From positions 1 through 64,000 of the forward strand of contig JAEXFI010000003.1 of NCBI GenBank assembly GCA_023400235.1: a DNA stretch of 64,000 nt, given 5' to 3'. This DNA is from Bacillota bacterium (GTDB taxonomy: Bacteria; Bacillota; Clostridia; Acetivibrionales; DSM-1351). This document shows, piece by piece, positions 7,908-16,485 of this stretch (positions are counted from its first letter, which is position 1; every line of letters begins with the position of its first letter). The notes under the pieces are model-generated. The model saw only the letters and a program-made list of their open reading frames with translations, was not told the origin of the DNA and searched no databases. The translations under genes and the position numbers were made by a program.

Positions 7908-10421
7908 TTACTGCGCCTGCTGCAGGTATTGCTTCAATTTCATAAAATCCAGCGAATCTACGGTTCCGTCAGCATCAAAATCTCCTGCTGCCAAGGCATC
8001 ACCGGTCAGTTTGGATATTTGCAGCAGGTGGGCTTTGAGCAGAGCCAGATCTATGGCGTCTATCCTGCCGTCAAGGTTTACATCCCCCTTTTGAATTGTT
8101 GGAGAAGTGTCCACCAGCTTCAGGGTGTCAAACACGCTGGCGTTTATCCAGGCAACATTCTTGTCTGTTCCGGGTATATCCATGGAGCCCATGAAATTTT
8201 CACGGGTCATGCCGTAGTCATTGTCATTGTATGAGACGCCGAAGCCCATTATCTTATCCTTGGTTAGGGTCACCGGCACATTGTTTGTGATTTTCTCATT
8301 ATACGTATCGTCAAACACCTTCAGCTCGATTTCCCAGGTATAGACATTTCCGTCCTTGGTGCGCAGAACCTTGGCATGGTCGTTATACAGGCTTTGGGTA
8401 CCGGAGGTGTTGTTGTCTATGATGTCATAGTCCAGTTCAATGTGGTAGGCAAAGGCATTATAATTATTCTGATGATTGCCGCCGGAATGGTCCTCATCTA
8501 TGAAAAGCTCAACGCAGTCATTGTCAAAATAGTTCTTGAACTGGGTGGTATTTGGGGCTGAAAGCTTATCATCGGTTATTTCTATAAGATAGTAAAGCCT
8601 TTCGGGTGTCCACACCAGCTTGAACCGTCCGCTGAAATCGCTTGCCGTAGGAGGATTTCCAAGCCAGACATATTTTATATCCTTCCACTGTGCCAGCTGC
8701 CAGCAGCTTTCGCTGCCAATACCGTCAATAACGGGAGCCTGGGCTGCCCGGGGAGCACTGTAGCCCGCTTGGGGCTCGGTGGTGCTGTCCGCCGTAAACT
8801 GTACGCTTTGAGTGGTCCGGTTCAAGAATCTGTCATAGGCTTCAACTGTCAGCTGATGGTTTCCGCTGAGCCCTGATATGTCCAGAGTGATTGAGTCCAT
8901 GCCTGAGGCAGAGGAGGGTTCCTTTTGCTGCCCGTCAATATAAACCAGTTCCTTCACTGTTTCACTGTCTGTGGTCAGGGGAATGGAAAGCTTGCTGCCA
9001 GAGGCCTGCACAGTACCTATACTTAGCTGAGGTGCAGTTTTGTCGGTAATCTTTGTGACCCCCATGGTAGTGGTGCCTGCCAGGTACTTCCTGACTTCAT
9101 CCACCTTTTTCCCTGAAATATTTATGCAGGTAGGATCAATATTGCCCAGTCTGCTTGTATTAAGGTAACGCAGGTAGCCAATGGTCTGGGGGTCATAGCC
9201 CACGGTAAGAGAGGCTATGCTGTCAACAGCCACGGCGTCTTTTCCTGCAAGTATGAGCCGCATATTCATCTGATTGCCGCTGGCACCCGAGGCACTGAAG
9301 GGGAAGGGGCCGTTTTGGTAGCCCTGCAGCCCGTCCATTATTACCAGGTTCACTGGACGACACTTGTAAAAGTCATGAATCCATTTATGCAGGTCATCGG
9401 TATCGTGATTTACCATGTTATTTCTGGCAGGATCACTGGAGGACTTGCCGTATATGTTTCCAGGGGTTGCTCCTATGGCCACGTTCTTGACACCCCCTGT
9501 AAAGCCTGCATTCCAGTGGGTCTTCATAGTAGGCAGGCTTATGACCACGTCGGCCTCCTTGTACTTTCGGTTCAGATAATATTGATTGTGCAAAAGGCCG
9601 TCGGGAAGATTTACCAGTGTTACACCGGAGGAGCTTTTATCCTGCCAGGTGCCGCTGTCCTTTTCTATGGGCAGGAAGGCATCCACACCAGGTATATTCC
9701 CGGAAGTGTATTTATAGTAGTTGAATATAGCAGCCGTATCGGTGATAGCTCCCTCCATGACATAAACCTTGCCGCTGGGGTTTACACTTCTTACAAGTTC
9801 CACCACTGCCTTGGCAACACGCCAGTCGGTAGTCACACCGTTGGACTCTGCTGACAGTCCGTTGGTCACTATGAGGTTGGGCTTTAGAACCACAGTGTCG
9901 CCGTTCTTGACCACACTTTCAATACCGCCTACCTGGGACACCGCATCTGACACCATCTGCTTTATTTCTGTATAATCAATCTGCTTGACATCGGATTTTG
10001 AAGATTGCACTATGGCTACATTACTTTTATCCAGCAGCACAGGCGTAAAAGCTGCCAGAGTTATCTGCCCGGGAAAGAAGTACAGGTTCCAGACAACTGC
10101 AGCCAGAAGGGCTGCTCCTCCCAGGATTGCAACAATTGGGCGGGCAGAATGGAATCTATTCTTTAGCTTCTTAAAGATAAAGGTGCCTCCCGCAATTCCC
10201 GTAAGCCATAGGACAAAGGAAGAGGCAAGGGGAAAGGCTGCTCTCTGACAGGGATAGGCAGCTCTGCTGGGCTTTGGGATAACCCGGATAAAAAACCAGA
10301 TAAGAGCTGCAAGACCTGTAATGGGGAAAATCAATCTTTTTAAGGTAAATTTAGCTTTTTCACCCTGGGGGGCGGCAGCCGGGCAGACAGATGCCGCAGG
10401 TGCTTCGGAACTGTTTGTCAT
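7908..10421 (-). CDS. Membrane-anchored DUF362 protein with CBM9-like domain and type I dockerin
   Basis: An 837-residue mosaic. Three N-terminal membrane helices are near 28-48, 63-84 and 96-117. A DUF362 domain (about 130-450) contains DTVVLKPNLIV, ADVVISLPTMKTHW and GKDAVAVDSIAS. An Ig-like segment (about 470-545) follows, then a CBM9-like carbohydrate-binding domain (about 555-765, VIDGIGSESCW then FDNDCVELFIDEDHSGG). The C-terminus is a type I dockerin with two calcium-loop repeats (GDVNLDGRIDAIDLALLK and GDFDADGTVDSLDFMKLK). Dockerins normally sit on soluble exported enzymes that dock to cohesins; a membrane-anchored one would tie cohesin-bearing scaffoldins to the cell. DUF362 has no settled function and is usually intracellular. 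Start ATG 10421 follows CAGGAGG. Confidence 0.88.
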   Translation of the reverse strand: MTNSSEAPAASVCPAAAPQGEKAKFTLKRLIFPITGLAALIWFFIRVIPKPSRAAYPCQRAAFPLASSFVLWLTGIAGGTFIFKKLKNRFHSARPIVAILGGAALLAAVVWNLYFFPGQITLAAFTPVLLDKSNVAIVQSSKSDVKQIDYTEIKQMVSDAVSQVGGIESVVKNGDTVVLKPNLIVTNGLSAESNGVTTDWRVAKAVVELVRSVNPSGKVYVMEGAITDTAAIFNYYKYTSGNIPGVDAFLPIEKDSGTWQDKSSSGVTLVNLPDGLLHNQYYLNRKYKEADVVISLPTMKTHWNAGFTGGVKNVAIGATPGNIYGKSSSDPARNNMVNHDTDDLHKWIHDFYKCRPVNLVIMDGLQGYQNGPFPFSASGASGNQMNMRLILAGKDAVAVDSIASLTVGYDPQTIGYLRYLNTSRLGNIDPTCINISGKKVDEVRKYLAGTTTMGVTKITDKTAPQLSIGTVQASGSKLSIPLTTDSETVKELVYIDGQQKEPSSASGMDSITLDISGLSGNHQLTVEAYDRFLNRTTQSVQFTADSTTEPQAGYSAPRAAQAPVIDGIGSESCWQLAQWKDIKYVWLGNPPTASDFSGRFKLVWTPERLYYLIEITDDKLSAPNTTQFKNYFDNDCVELFIDEDHSGGNHQNNYNAFAYHIELDYDIIDNNTSGTQSLYNDHAKVLRTKDGNVYTWEIELKVFDDTYNEKITNNVPVTLTKDKIMGFGVSYNDNDYGMTRENFMGSMDIPGTDKNVAWINASVFDTLKLVDTSPTIQKGDVNLDGRIDAIDLALLKAHLLQISKLTGDALAAGDFDADGTVDSLDFMKLKQYLQQAQ

Positions 10422-10806
10422 TGTAAAACCTCCTGTAAAATGTATTTTAAAAATCAGTAGAGGATAATTTTTTCAGCCGGAAAATCGGATGAAAAACAGG
10501 TAAGATATATGATGACAGTTTGAGTAATTGGGAATATACGTAAATAAAGGTGTGAAATGTAAGTGCTTATGTATTTATTATATAAGATATGAAAAGAAAA
10601 ACAAGACTTTTGAAAGGAATGTTCCCTTCCACTTACATTATATCATTTCACAGCCTGTAAAAACAGACTTATATTTATCTTTATTAAAAGGTATCATATT
10701 ATTCTGTTCACCGTTATAACGACATTTATTTTCCCCGTTCTTAAATTTGGCTCGTTTTATATGGCTGCCCTGACTTTGGGTGTTTGTGTGTGGAAGGAGG
10801 AATTTG
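10422..10806. other. Divergent intergenic region with long dyad
   Basis: This 385-base AT-rich gap lies between two divergent genes. TGTGAAATG (10551-10559) is complementary to CATTTCACA (10644-10652), and ATGTAAGTG (10557-10565) to CACTTACAT (10630-10638). They nest into one long interrupted stem around a 64-base loop. The dyad could be an operator shared by both promoters. No credible gene is seen. Confidence 0.4.
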
Positions 10807-13080
10807 ATGATTACAGACAATGAAACATTGGATTTTGAAAAAGCGCGTCTTGAAAGGGTTGTAAGGGAAATACGGCTGCAACTGGACAAGGAGACTGATG
10901 CTGTAGTCAATTTTAAAAAGGAAGCAATAGAGCTGCAGAAAAAAATGTGGGAGGAGGTTAAGCTTACCACCACAGGTTTGACTGATTTGGAAGGTGCCGC
11001 CCAGGTATGGCAATATCAGACGGGCATAGCCAATGAGGCCAGAAAATATCAATTTTCCTTCAGCAAGGTGACCCGTCTTGAAAAGATGCTTAAAAGCGCA
11101 TATTTCGGAAGAATAGACTTTGTAGAGGAGGGAGAGGCCTCCGCCGAACAAATCTATATCGGCATTCACAACCTGATTACGGGAAATAACAGGGAAATAC
11201 TTGTATATGATTGGAGAGCTCCAATTTCAGGCATGTTCTATGATTTTGAGAACGGCACCTGCCGCTACGACTGCCCCGCCGGAACCATAAGCGGTCAAAT
11301 GCTGCTGAAAAGGCAGTATAAAATAAGCGGTACCGATATATTATATATGTTTGACAGCAGTCTGAGCATAAACGATGAAATGCTTAAGGAAATACTGGGA
11401 AAGAGCACCGACAGCAGGATGAAGACCATTGTCACCAGTATACAGCGGGAGCAGAATACGGTTATAAGAAACAGCCGCAGCAGAATCCTCATAGTAGAAG
11501 GTCCGGCGGGCAGCGGAAAAACTTCAATTGCACTTCACAGGGCGGCATATCTACTGTATAAATTCAGGGACAGCATTACCTCGGACAATATTCTGGTATT
11601 CTCTCCGAACCATGTTTTTGAGGATTATATTTCAAATGTGCTCCCCGATTTAGGAGAAGAGGAAATTAAAAGAAGCACCTTTACGGATTACTTCAAGAAA
11701 ATGCTGGACTCACGCTACCGGATAGAGTCCATGAACGGACAAATGGAGGACATATTGTCGGGCAGTGCGTCCCGTACCAGGCTTCTTGGCATACGGCTGA
11801 AGGCTTCTTCAGAGTTTCTGAGCATGTTGAAAAAATATGTCCGGGAGCTTGAGACAGGAGCAGGTCAGGAGTTCAAAAGCCTGAGTCTGGACGGCACCGA
11901 AATAATCTCCTCGGAAGAGATTTATAAGCTTTTCATTGATGACTACAGCTACTTTACCTACTCAAAACGTCTGGAAAAATTAAGACAGAGGCTTTTTTTC
12001 CTGCTGGAAAAATTTGAAGAAGACAGGGGTTCAAAAGCTGCAGAAGCTGCGAAGCAGGGACGTGGGCAGGTGCAGGAAGCAGGGAGAGGTTTGGCTGAGA
12101 AAAAAATAGCAGCAGAATATGAGGCTTTAAGGGATGAAATAAATAAAATGACGTCCTTTGATGTATACCGGCTCTACTGCGCGTTTTTAAGCAATATGCC
12201 TGTCTGGGCCGAAGGGCTTCACCTGCCTGATGCAGAACAGCTTGATGCCATTGGAACCTATACTGTATCACGGTTGAACAGAGAGATAATGGAGTATGAG
12301 GACATAGCCCCCATAATTTATCTCATTACTGCATTGGACTCCGTCAGTGAAGCAAAAGCCATAAAGCATGTCATTATAGATGAGGCACAGGACTATACCG
12401 TAATACATTATGAGATTTTCAGGAAGGCCTTTGCAAATTCCAACATGACCATTCTTGGAGATGAAAACCAGTCTGTTAACGGTTATATGAATGTGGGAAG
12501 TTTTGAAAATATATATGAGATATTTGGCGGAAAGGCAGCGGACAGTAATGAAAGCATCCGACTGACCAAAAGCTACAGGTCAAGCATGGAAATTGCAGAT
12601 TTCTGCAAGCAGCTGCTTTTGAAGCCCATAAGCTCGGAGCAGCTTGACCGGCACGGCAGAAAGCCTGTGGTAATATGGCAGGATAAGGAGCATTTGAAGC
12701 AAAGGCTGGCTTCTGACATTGTGAGTCTTTTGAACAGCGGACATAAGCTGATCGCGGTTATCTGCAAGACTGCGGCGCAGTGTGAAGCTCTTTATACGGT
12801 ATTAAAGCCCCTGGTGGAAATTAGCCTGATATCAAATAAAAATGAGGAATATCAGGGTGGTGCGGTCATCATACCCTCATATCTTGCCAAGGGACTTGAG
12901 TTTGACGCTGTCCTGGTAAGCACCGTGGATGAAATGGAATACTCCAGGGCCGAGGACAGAAGGCTTTTGTACACTGTTTGCACCCGGGCTCTCCACGAAT
13001 TGTACTTGTACTGCTGCGGTGACTTGACAGCTTTTATAAAAGACATGGACGGTGCATATTATACCTGTGATGCCTCTTGA
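10807..13080 (+). CDS. helD: HelD-like UvrD/Rep-family helicase
   Basis: HelD proteins bind RNA polymerase and release it from stalled or finished complexes. The N-terminal arm is a long coiled coil (about 5-70). The Walker A motif is EGPAGSGKTSIALHRAAYLL with Lys238. A helicase-like VIIDEAQDY follows in the second half, then GDENQSVNGY and the C-terminal 2A motifs (LTKSYRSS, AKGLEFDAVLVS, LLYTVCTRALHELY). At 757 codons it has normal HelD length. Start ATG 10807 follows GGAAGGAGG; an upstream TTG is less likely. A Lys/Gln/Ala-rich insertion near 405-440 varies in this family. It is a single gene. Confidence 0.9.
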   Translation: MITDNETLDFEKARLERVVREIRLQLDKETDAVVNFKKEAIELQKKMWEEVKLTTTGLTDLEGAAQVWQYQTGIANEARKYQFSFSKVTRLEKMLKSAYFGRIDFVEEGEASAEQIYIGIHNLITGNNREILVYDWRAPISGMFYDFENGTCRYDCPAGTISGQMLLKRQYKISGTDILYMFDSSLSINDEMLKEILGKSTDSRMKTIVTSIQREQNTVIRNSRSRILIVEGPAGSGKTSIALHRAAYLLYKFRDSITSDNILVFSPNHVFEDYISNVLPDLGEEEIKRSTFTDYFKKMLDSRYRIESMNGQMEDILSGSASRTRLLGIRLKASSEFLSMLKKYVRELETGAGQEFKSLSLDGTEIISSEEIYKLFIDDYSYFTYSKRLEKLRQRLFFLLEKFEEDRGSKAAEAAKQGRGQVQEAGRGLAEKKIAAEYEALRDEINKMTSFDVYRLYCAFLSNMPVWAEGLHLPDAEQLDAIGTYTVSRLNREIMEYEDIAPIIYLITALDSVSEAKAIKHVIIDEAQDYTVIHYEIFRKAFANSNMTILGDENQSVNGYMNVGSFENIYEIFGGKAADSNESIRLTKSYRSSMEIADFCKQLLLKPISSEQLDRHGRKPVVIWQDKEHLKQRLASDIVSLLNSGHKLIAVICKTAAQCEALYTVLKPLVEISLISNKNEEYQGGAVIIPSYLAKGLEFDAVLVSTVDEMEYSRAEDRRLLYTVCTRALHELYLYCCGDLTAFIKDMDGAYYTCDAS

Positions 13081-13450
13081 ACTTTGTATTTGCTTGTTAT
13101 ATAGCGCCCTGAAAATTAGCACAAATATCAATATATTCACAAAACATGATTTGCAAATATAAATCCGGCTGTAAATGTAAGCAAAATAAAATAAATAAAA
13201 GCCAACAAACCCGAGAGGCTGTTGCAAAACGAATAAATTTGCAGAGTTGAAGGGGAATTTGTCATACATTATTATATTTTATGGTTTGATTAACATATTT
13301 TATAAGTTATGATATAATGCTACAATAAAAATCATAAAGAAATCCGAGGTTAAGTCTGAAAGGAATATTAAAACAATTAAAAATGTGGCACTGATTCCAT
13401 GCCGTAACTTTCATGGAGTTTTGTGCGAGGTGGGGGGCATGGAAATAATT
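13081..13450. other. Intergenic region before the acyltransferase gene
   Basis: The first 200 bases are AT-rich and hold no gene I can support. The last 165 hold a strong promoter and the duplicated leader element, listed separately. Confidence 0.5.
13290..13318 (+). promoter_or_regulatory. Promoter of the acyltransferase gene
   Basis: TTAACA (13290-13295), a 17-base spacer and TATAAT (13313-13318), preceded by TGA, form a strong sigma-A site. Transcription would start near 13325, giving a leader of about 125 bases that contains the whole duplicated element. Confidence 0.75.
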
Positions 13451-13453
13451 ATG
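13345..13453 (+). repeat. Duplicated 5' leader element, copy A
   Basis: About 108 bases running from GAGGTTAAG to the start codon are repeated almost intact at 24643-24752 upstream of an unrelated gene. Shared blocks include GATTCCATGCCG, ACTTTCATGGAGTTT, GTGCGAG and GAAATAATTATG. Two hairpins compete for the same bases: GGCA with TGCC, and TCCATG with CATGGA. A GGTGGGGGG tract follows as the ribosome site. This looks like a regulatory RNA leader; I do not match it to a known riboswitch class. Confidence 0.6.
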
Positions 13454-14710
13454 CAAAACAATGCTGTACTGGACAAAGAAGAAGTTGTAGCTAAACCCAT
13501 GAAGCAGCCTGTACTTTCGGGGGCAGACGGGCTGCGTGCCATAGCCTGTCTGAGTGTCATACTGCATCACTTTTCCCAGAAGCTTGCCATAGGCGCACAG
13601 CTTCGCCCGGTTCAAGAGCTTCAGGGCTTGCTGCTTTTGGGAAACACCGGTGTAAGTGTGTTTTTTGTGCTGAGCGGCTTTTTGCTGTCTTATCCCTTTT
13701 GGAGACAGTACCTGAACGGAGGGAAGTTTCCGGATATGAAGCAATATGCTGTGAGAAGGGCAGCAAGAATTATTCCTGGCTACTATGTTTCAATACTCAT
13801 TTGTACGCTGGTTGTCATACTGTTTCATATACCCAGCGAATACACCTGGATACGGCTAGCCGCTGGTATGACCTTTACGGCGGGCTTCCATTACGTAACC
13901 TTTTTTCCAAACGAAATAAACTCACCTTTCTGGTCAATCAGCTTTGAGGTTTTTTGCTATTTTCTCATGCCTGTCTTTATGCTTGGGTTGTACAAGGCGG
14001 CAGGGAAAAAACGCTCCTTTGCAGCAGCCGTCCTGTATTGGCTGGGGGTGTTTGTGATAATCACCGGCTTGAACCAGTTGGTACATATGTTTTTGACTCC
14101 TGATAATATAAGGCGGGGCTGGGATTTCGGAGCTCTTGGCGGTGCAAAATACTGGATGCCAAATTACAATCCGGTTGGCTTTTTCGGACATTTCACCGTT
14201 GGGATTGTGGCTGCCGGCATCACCACAAAACTTTATAAAAGTGCAGAACGGTTTAAAAGCTTTAAAAGGTATAACGGCTTTGACCTGGCGGGCTTAGTGT
14301 GCTTTGCCGGTTCCCTGGCATTACTCTGGAAGGTGAGAGGGCTTCAGGATTTCAGTTTCAGTCTGCAAAACCAGCCGTATTATTTCCCTCTGTATGCAGT
14401 GCTCATTGGTGGGACACTGGCTGTTGCCCCACATTCCAAATGGCTGGGCAAAATTCTGGACAACATATTTTTCAGATTTACCGCAAAAGTATCCTTTGGT
14501 CTATACATATGGCATTATTTCATCATGTTTCTGGTTTCCCGGCTGTGGATAAAGTCCTATCAGCAGTATATGGGAATAGTAAGTATAAAAACCTGGGCAC
14601 TTGTATGCCTGGCAGTATTGCTGGCTGCCTATGCCGTGGCCGCCCTATCCTACAGGTTTGTTGAGAAGCCTGTACTTGACAGGGTTCACAAGAAATCAAA
14701 ACAATTCTGA
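13451..14710 (+). CDS. Acyltransferase-3 family membrane protein
   Basis: An integral-membrane acyltransferase that typically adds acetyl groups to cell-surface polysaccharide, peptidoglycan or lipid. The family's N-terminal catalytic signature is present: GADGLRAIACLSVILHHF, with the His in the first helix, then NTGVSVFFVLSGFLLSYPFW and RRAARIIPGYYVSI. About ten membrane helices cover the rest. Start ATG 13451 is chosen because the duplicated leader ends exactly there and the matching copy at 24750 does the same. The frame could be read 22 codons upstream through the leader, but that peptide is not protein-like. No glycan gene cluster is adjacent, so the acceptor is unknown. Confidence 0.85.
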   Translation: MQNNAVLDKEEVVAKPMKQPVLSGADGLRAIACLSVILHHFSQKLAIGAQLRPVQELQGLLLLGNTGVSVFFVLSGFLLSYPFWRQYLNGGKFPDMKQYAVRRAARIIPGYYVSILICTLVVILFHIPSEYTWIRLAAGMTFTAGFHYVTFFPNEINSPFWSISFEVFCYFLMPVFMLGLYKAAGKKRSFAAAVLYWLGVFVIITGLNQLVHMFLTPDNIRRGWDFGALGGAKYWMPNYNPVGFFGHFTVGIVAAGITTKLYKSAERFKSFKRYNGFDLAGLVCFAGSLALLWKVRGLQDFSFSLQNQPYYFPLYAVLIGGTLAVAPHSKWLGKILDNIFFRFTAKVSFGLYIWHYFIMFLVSRLWIKSYQQYMGIVSIKTWALVCLAVLLAAYAVAALSYRFVEKPVLDRVHKKSKQF

Positions 14711-14739
14711 TTGAAAAATAAAAAGACCTGTGGTATCAT
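14711..14739 (+). promoter_or_regulatory. Promoter of a small transcription unit
   Basis: TTGAAA (14711-14716), 17 bases, TATCAT (14734-14739). The initiation point would be about 30 bases upstream of a 15-codon reading frame with a good ribosome site. Confidence 0.5.
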
Positions 14740-14776
14740 AAAACTAATTTTCATAAGAATGGAGGGTTGTTTGATA

Positions 14777-14824
14777 ATGGGCATCATTAGTGCTAAAATC
14801 TGGTTTAAAACTTTATTTAACTAA
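14777..14824 (+). CDS. Possible 15-residue peptide gene
   Basis: ATG 14777 lies ten bases after GGAGGG and encodes MGIISAKIWFKTLFN before a TAA stop. The peptide is short, cationic and amphipathic. A promoter precedes it and a weak terminator-like hairpin follows, so it may be a true small gene, or the reading frame of a small RNA. I recognise no family. Chance is a real alternative for so short a frame. Confidence 0.3.
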   Translation: MGIISAKIWFKTLFN

Positions 14825-14843
14825 TTGAACAGTGATTAAAGTG

Positions 14844-14884
14844 TCTGCCGTGTGCAGAGTAACCGGGATAAATCTGCCCGTTTT
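14844..14884 (+). terminator. Weak terminator-like hairpins
   Basis: TCTGC (14844-14848) pairs with GCAGA (14854-14858). CGGG (14864-14867) pairs with CCCG (14877-14880) and is followed by TTTT. The stems are short. They may end the small unit that starts near 14745. Confidence 0.35.
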
Positions 14885-15160
14885 CAAAAAACCTTTTAAC
14901 ATTTCTTCATTTGCTTTTTGGGCAATGAAGCTGAGGATTTTGTATTACTGAATATGAAGCTTGTTTAGTGGCCTTTGTCATTAGATTCGTGTCTCCATCA
15001 TTTTTACGTATATGAAATTTTAATTTGTTAATTGGGGTAGAATAAAATCTATCCTTATTTTATTGTCTGAATGCAGCGAGTTATCCCTCACCTATTTCAC
15101 ACTTATTCTATCTGTTCGAATTTATCTTAAAAATAATCTTGAATACGAAATGGAGTATAT
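14885..15160. other. Intergenic region before the MFS gene
   Basis: AT-rich, with no gene or clear structure that I can support. GGAG about ten bases before ATG 15161 serves as ribosome site. Confidence 0.4.
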
Positions 15161-16375
15161 ATGAACGAAAATTGGAAGAAGAAAATCATTCTTTTCTTGA
15201 CAAGTCAGACAATATCCTTATTCGGTTCCTCTCTGGTCCAGTACGCAATAAGCTGGTATATCACCCTGGAGACCAAATCGGGTGTAATGATGACTATAGC
15301 CATAATCTGCGGATTTCTGCCCACCTTTTTTCTCTCTCCCTTTGCGGGGGTGTGGGCTGACAGGTATAACCGCAAAAGGCTGATTTTAATATCTGATTCC
15401 ACAATTGCACTGGCCACACTGGTAATAGCCATATTGTTCCTAATGGGCTACAAGTCCATATGGCTGCTCTTTGTGGTATCTGTTGTAAGAGCGCTGGGAA
15501 CTGCTGTACAGACACCTACGGTAGGAGCCCTAATACCGCAGCTTGTGCCTGAGGATAAGCTTACAAAGGTCAATGCCGCCAACGGCAGCATACAGTCCAT
15601 GGTCATGCTGGTGTCTCCAATGCTCAGCGGTGCACTTTTAACCATGGCTCCAATGGAGATTATATTTTTTATAGATGTTGTTACTGCAGCGGCAGCAGTC
15701 TGTACCCTGCTCTTCTTTTTGAAGGTGCCCAGCCATGAAAAGGCTCTTGAAAAGCAGTCTGTAAGCTATTTGGGTGATATGGCAGAGGGCTACAGGTACA
15801 TTAAAAACCATGCCTTTGTCAGAAAAATAATCATTTACAGTGCCCTGTTCAGCTTTTTAGCAGCACCTGCCGCCTTCCTGACACCTCTGCAGGTGACAAG
15901 AAGCTTTGGAGACCAGGTGTGGAGATTGACTGCAATAGAGATTGTCTTTTCTGTAGGTATGATTTTAGGCGGAATACTTATGGCCTCCTGGGGAGGCTTC
16001 AAGAAAAAAATACATTCCATGGTTACAGCAACGGTTGCAATGGGAATAGGAACCTTTGCCCTTGGGATAGCCCCTGTCTTCTGGCTTTATCTCCTTATGA
16101 TGTCTCTCATAGGCCTGGCAATGCCTGTGTTTAATACACCCTTTACAGTCCTGCTGCAGCAGAAGGTGGAAGCAGACTATCTGGGCAGAGTATTCGGAGT
16201 ATTCGGCATGGCCTCCAGCATAATGATGCCTGCCGGTATGCTTGTATTCGGGCCGCTTTCGGATGTTGTCAGGATAGAATGGCTGCTGTTGGGAACGGGT
16301 GTGCTGATATTCCTGGAGGGCTTTGTCATGCTGGCGGACAGGGTCTTGAGGAAGGTGGAAAGCATAGAGGCATAA
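15161..16375 (+). CDS. MFS exporter of the MefA/EntS-like group
   Basis: A 404-residue major facilitator with about twelve helices. The MFS motif A variant GVWADRYNRKRLILISDS follows helix 2. The N-terminus (QTISLFGSSLVQYAISWYI) and the whole-length pattern match the MFS_3 group of macrolide and siderophore exporters. It should use the proton gradient to export a small molecule; the substrate cannot be told from sequence. It is monocistronic, with no regulator attached. Confidence 0.85.
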   Translation: MNENWKKKIILFLTSQTISLFGSSLVQYAISWYITLETKSGVMMTIAIICGFLPTFFLSPFAGVWADRYNRKRLILISDSTIALATLVIAILFLMGYKSIWLLFVVSVVRALGTAVQTPTVGALIPQLVPEDKLTKVNAANGSIQSMVMLVSPMLSGALLTMAPMEIIFFIDVVTAAAAVCTLLFFLKVPSHEKALEKQSVSYLGDMAEGYRYIKNHAFVRKIIIYSALFSFLAAPAAFLTPLQVTRSFGDQVWRLTAIEIVFSVGMILGGILMASWGGFKKKIHSMVTATVAMGIGTFALGIAPVFWLYLLMMSLIGLAMPVFNTPFTVLLQQKVEADYLGRVFGVFGMASSIMMPAGMLVFGPLSDVVRIEWLLLGTGVLIFLEGFVMLADRVLRKVESIEA

Positions 16376-16404
16376 TATAATTCACTTTCGGATTCTTTAA
16401 CGTA

Positions 16405-16460
16405 TTGACAATGCGGGACTATTGTAGTAGTCTGTTACTATAAACTATTGCGATAGTCTG
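16405..16460 (+). promoter_or_regulatory. Promoter with two operator-like direct repeats
   Basis: TTGACA (16405-16410) is followed at normal spacing only by a poor -10 (TAGTCT, 16428-16433). Two 17-bp direct repeats, ACTATTGTAGTAGTCTG (16418-16434) and ACTATTGCGATAGTCTG (16444-16460), agree at 14 positions. Each is itself a near-palindrome (ACTAT-N4-ATAGT type). They cover the -10 region and the expected start site, which suits a repressor. Confidence 0.5.
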
Positions 16461-16485
16461 AAAATGAAGATGGAGGTACGAGAGT

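Noticed and set aside
9315..9854. Plus-strand 179-codon frame inside the DUF362-dockerin gene
   Set aside because: It lies opposite conserved DUF362 sequence and its translation is typical of an antisense shadow.
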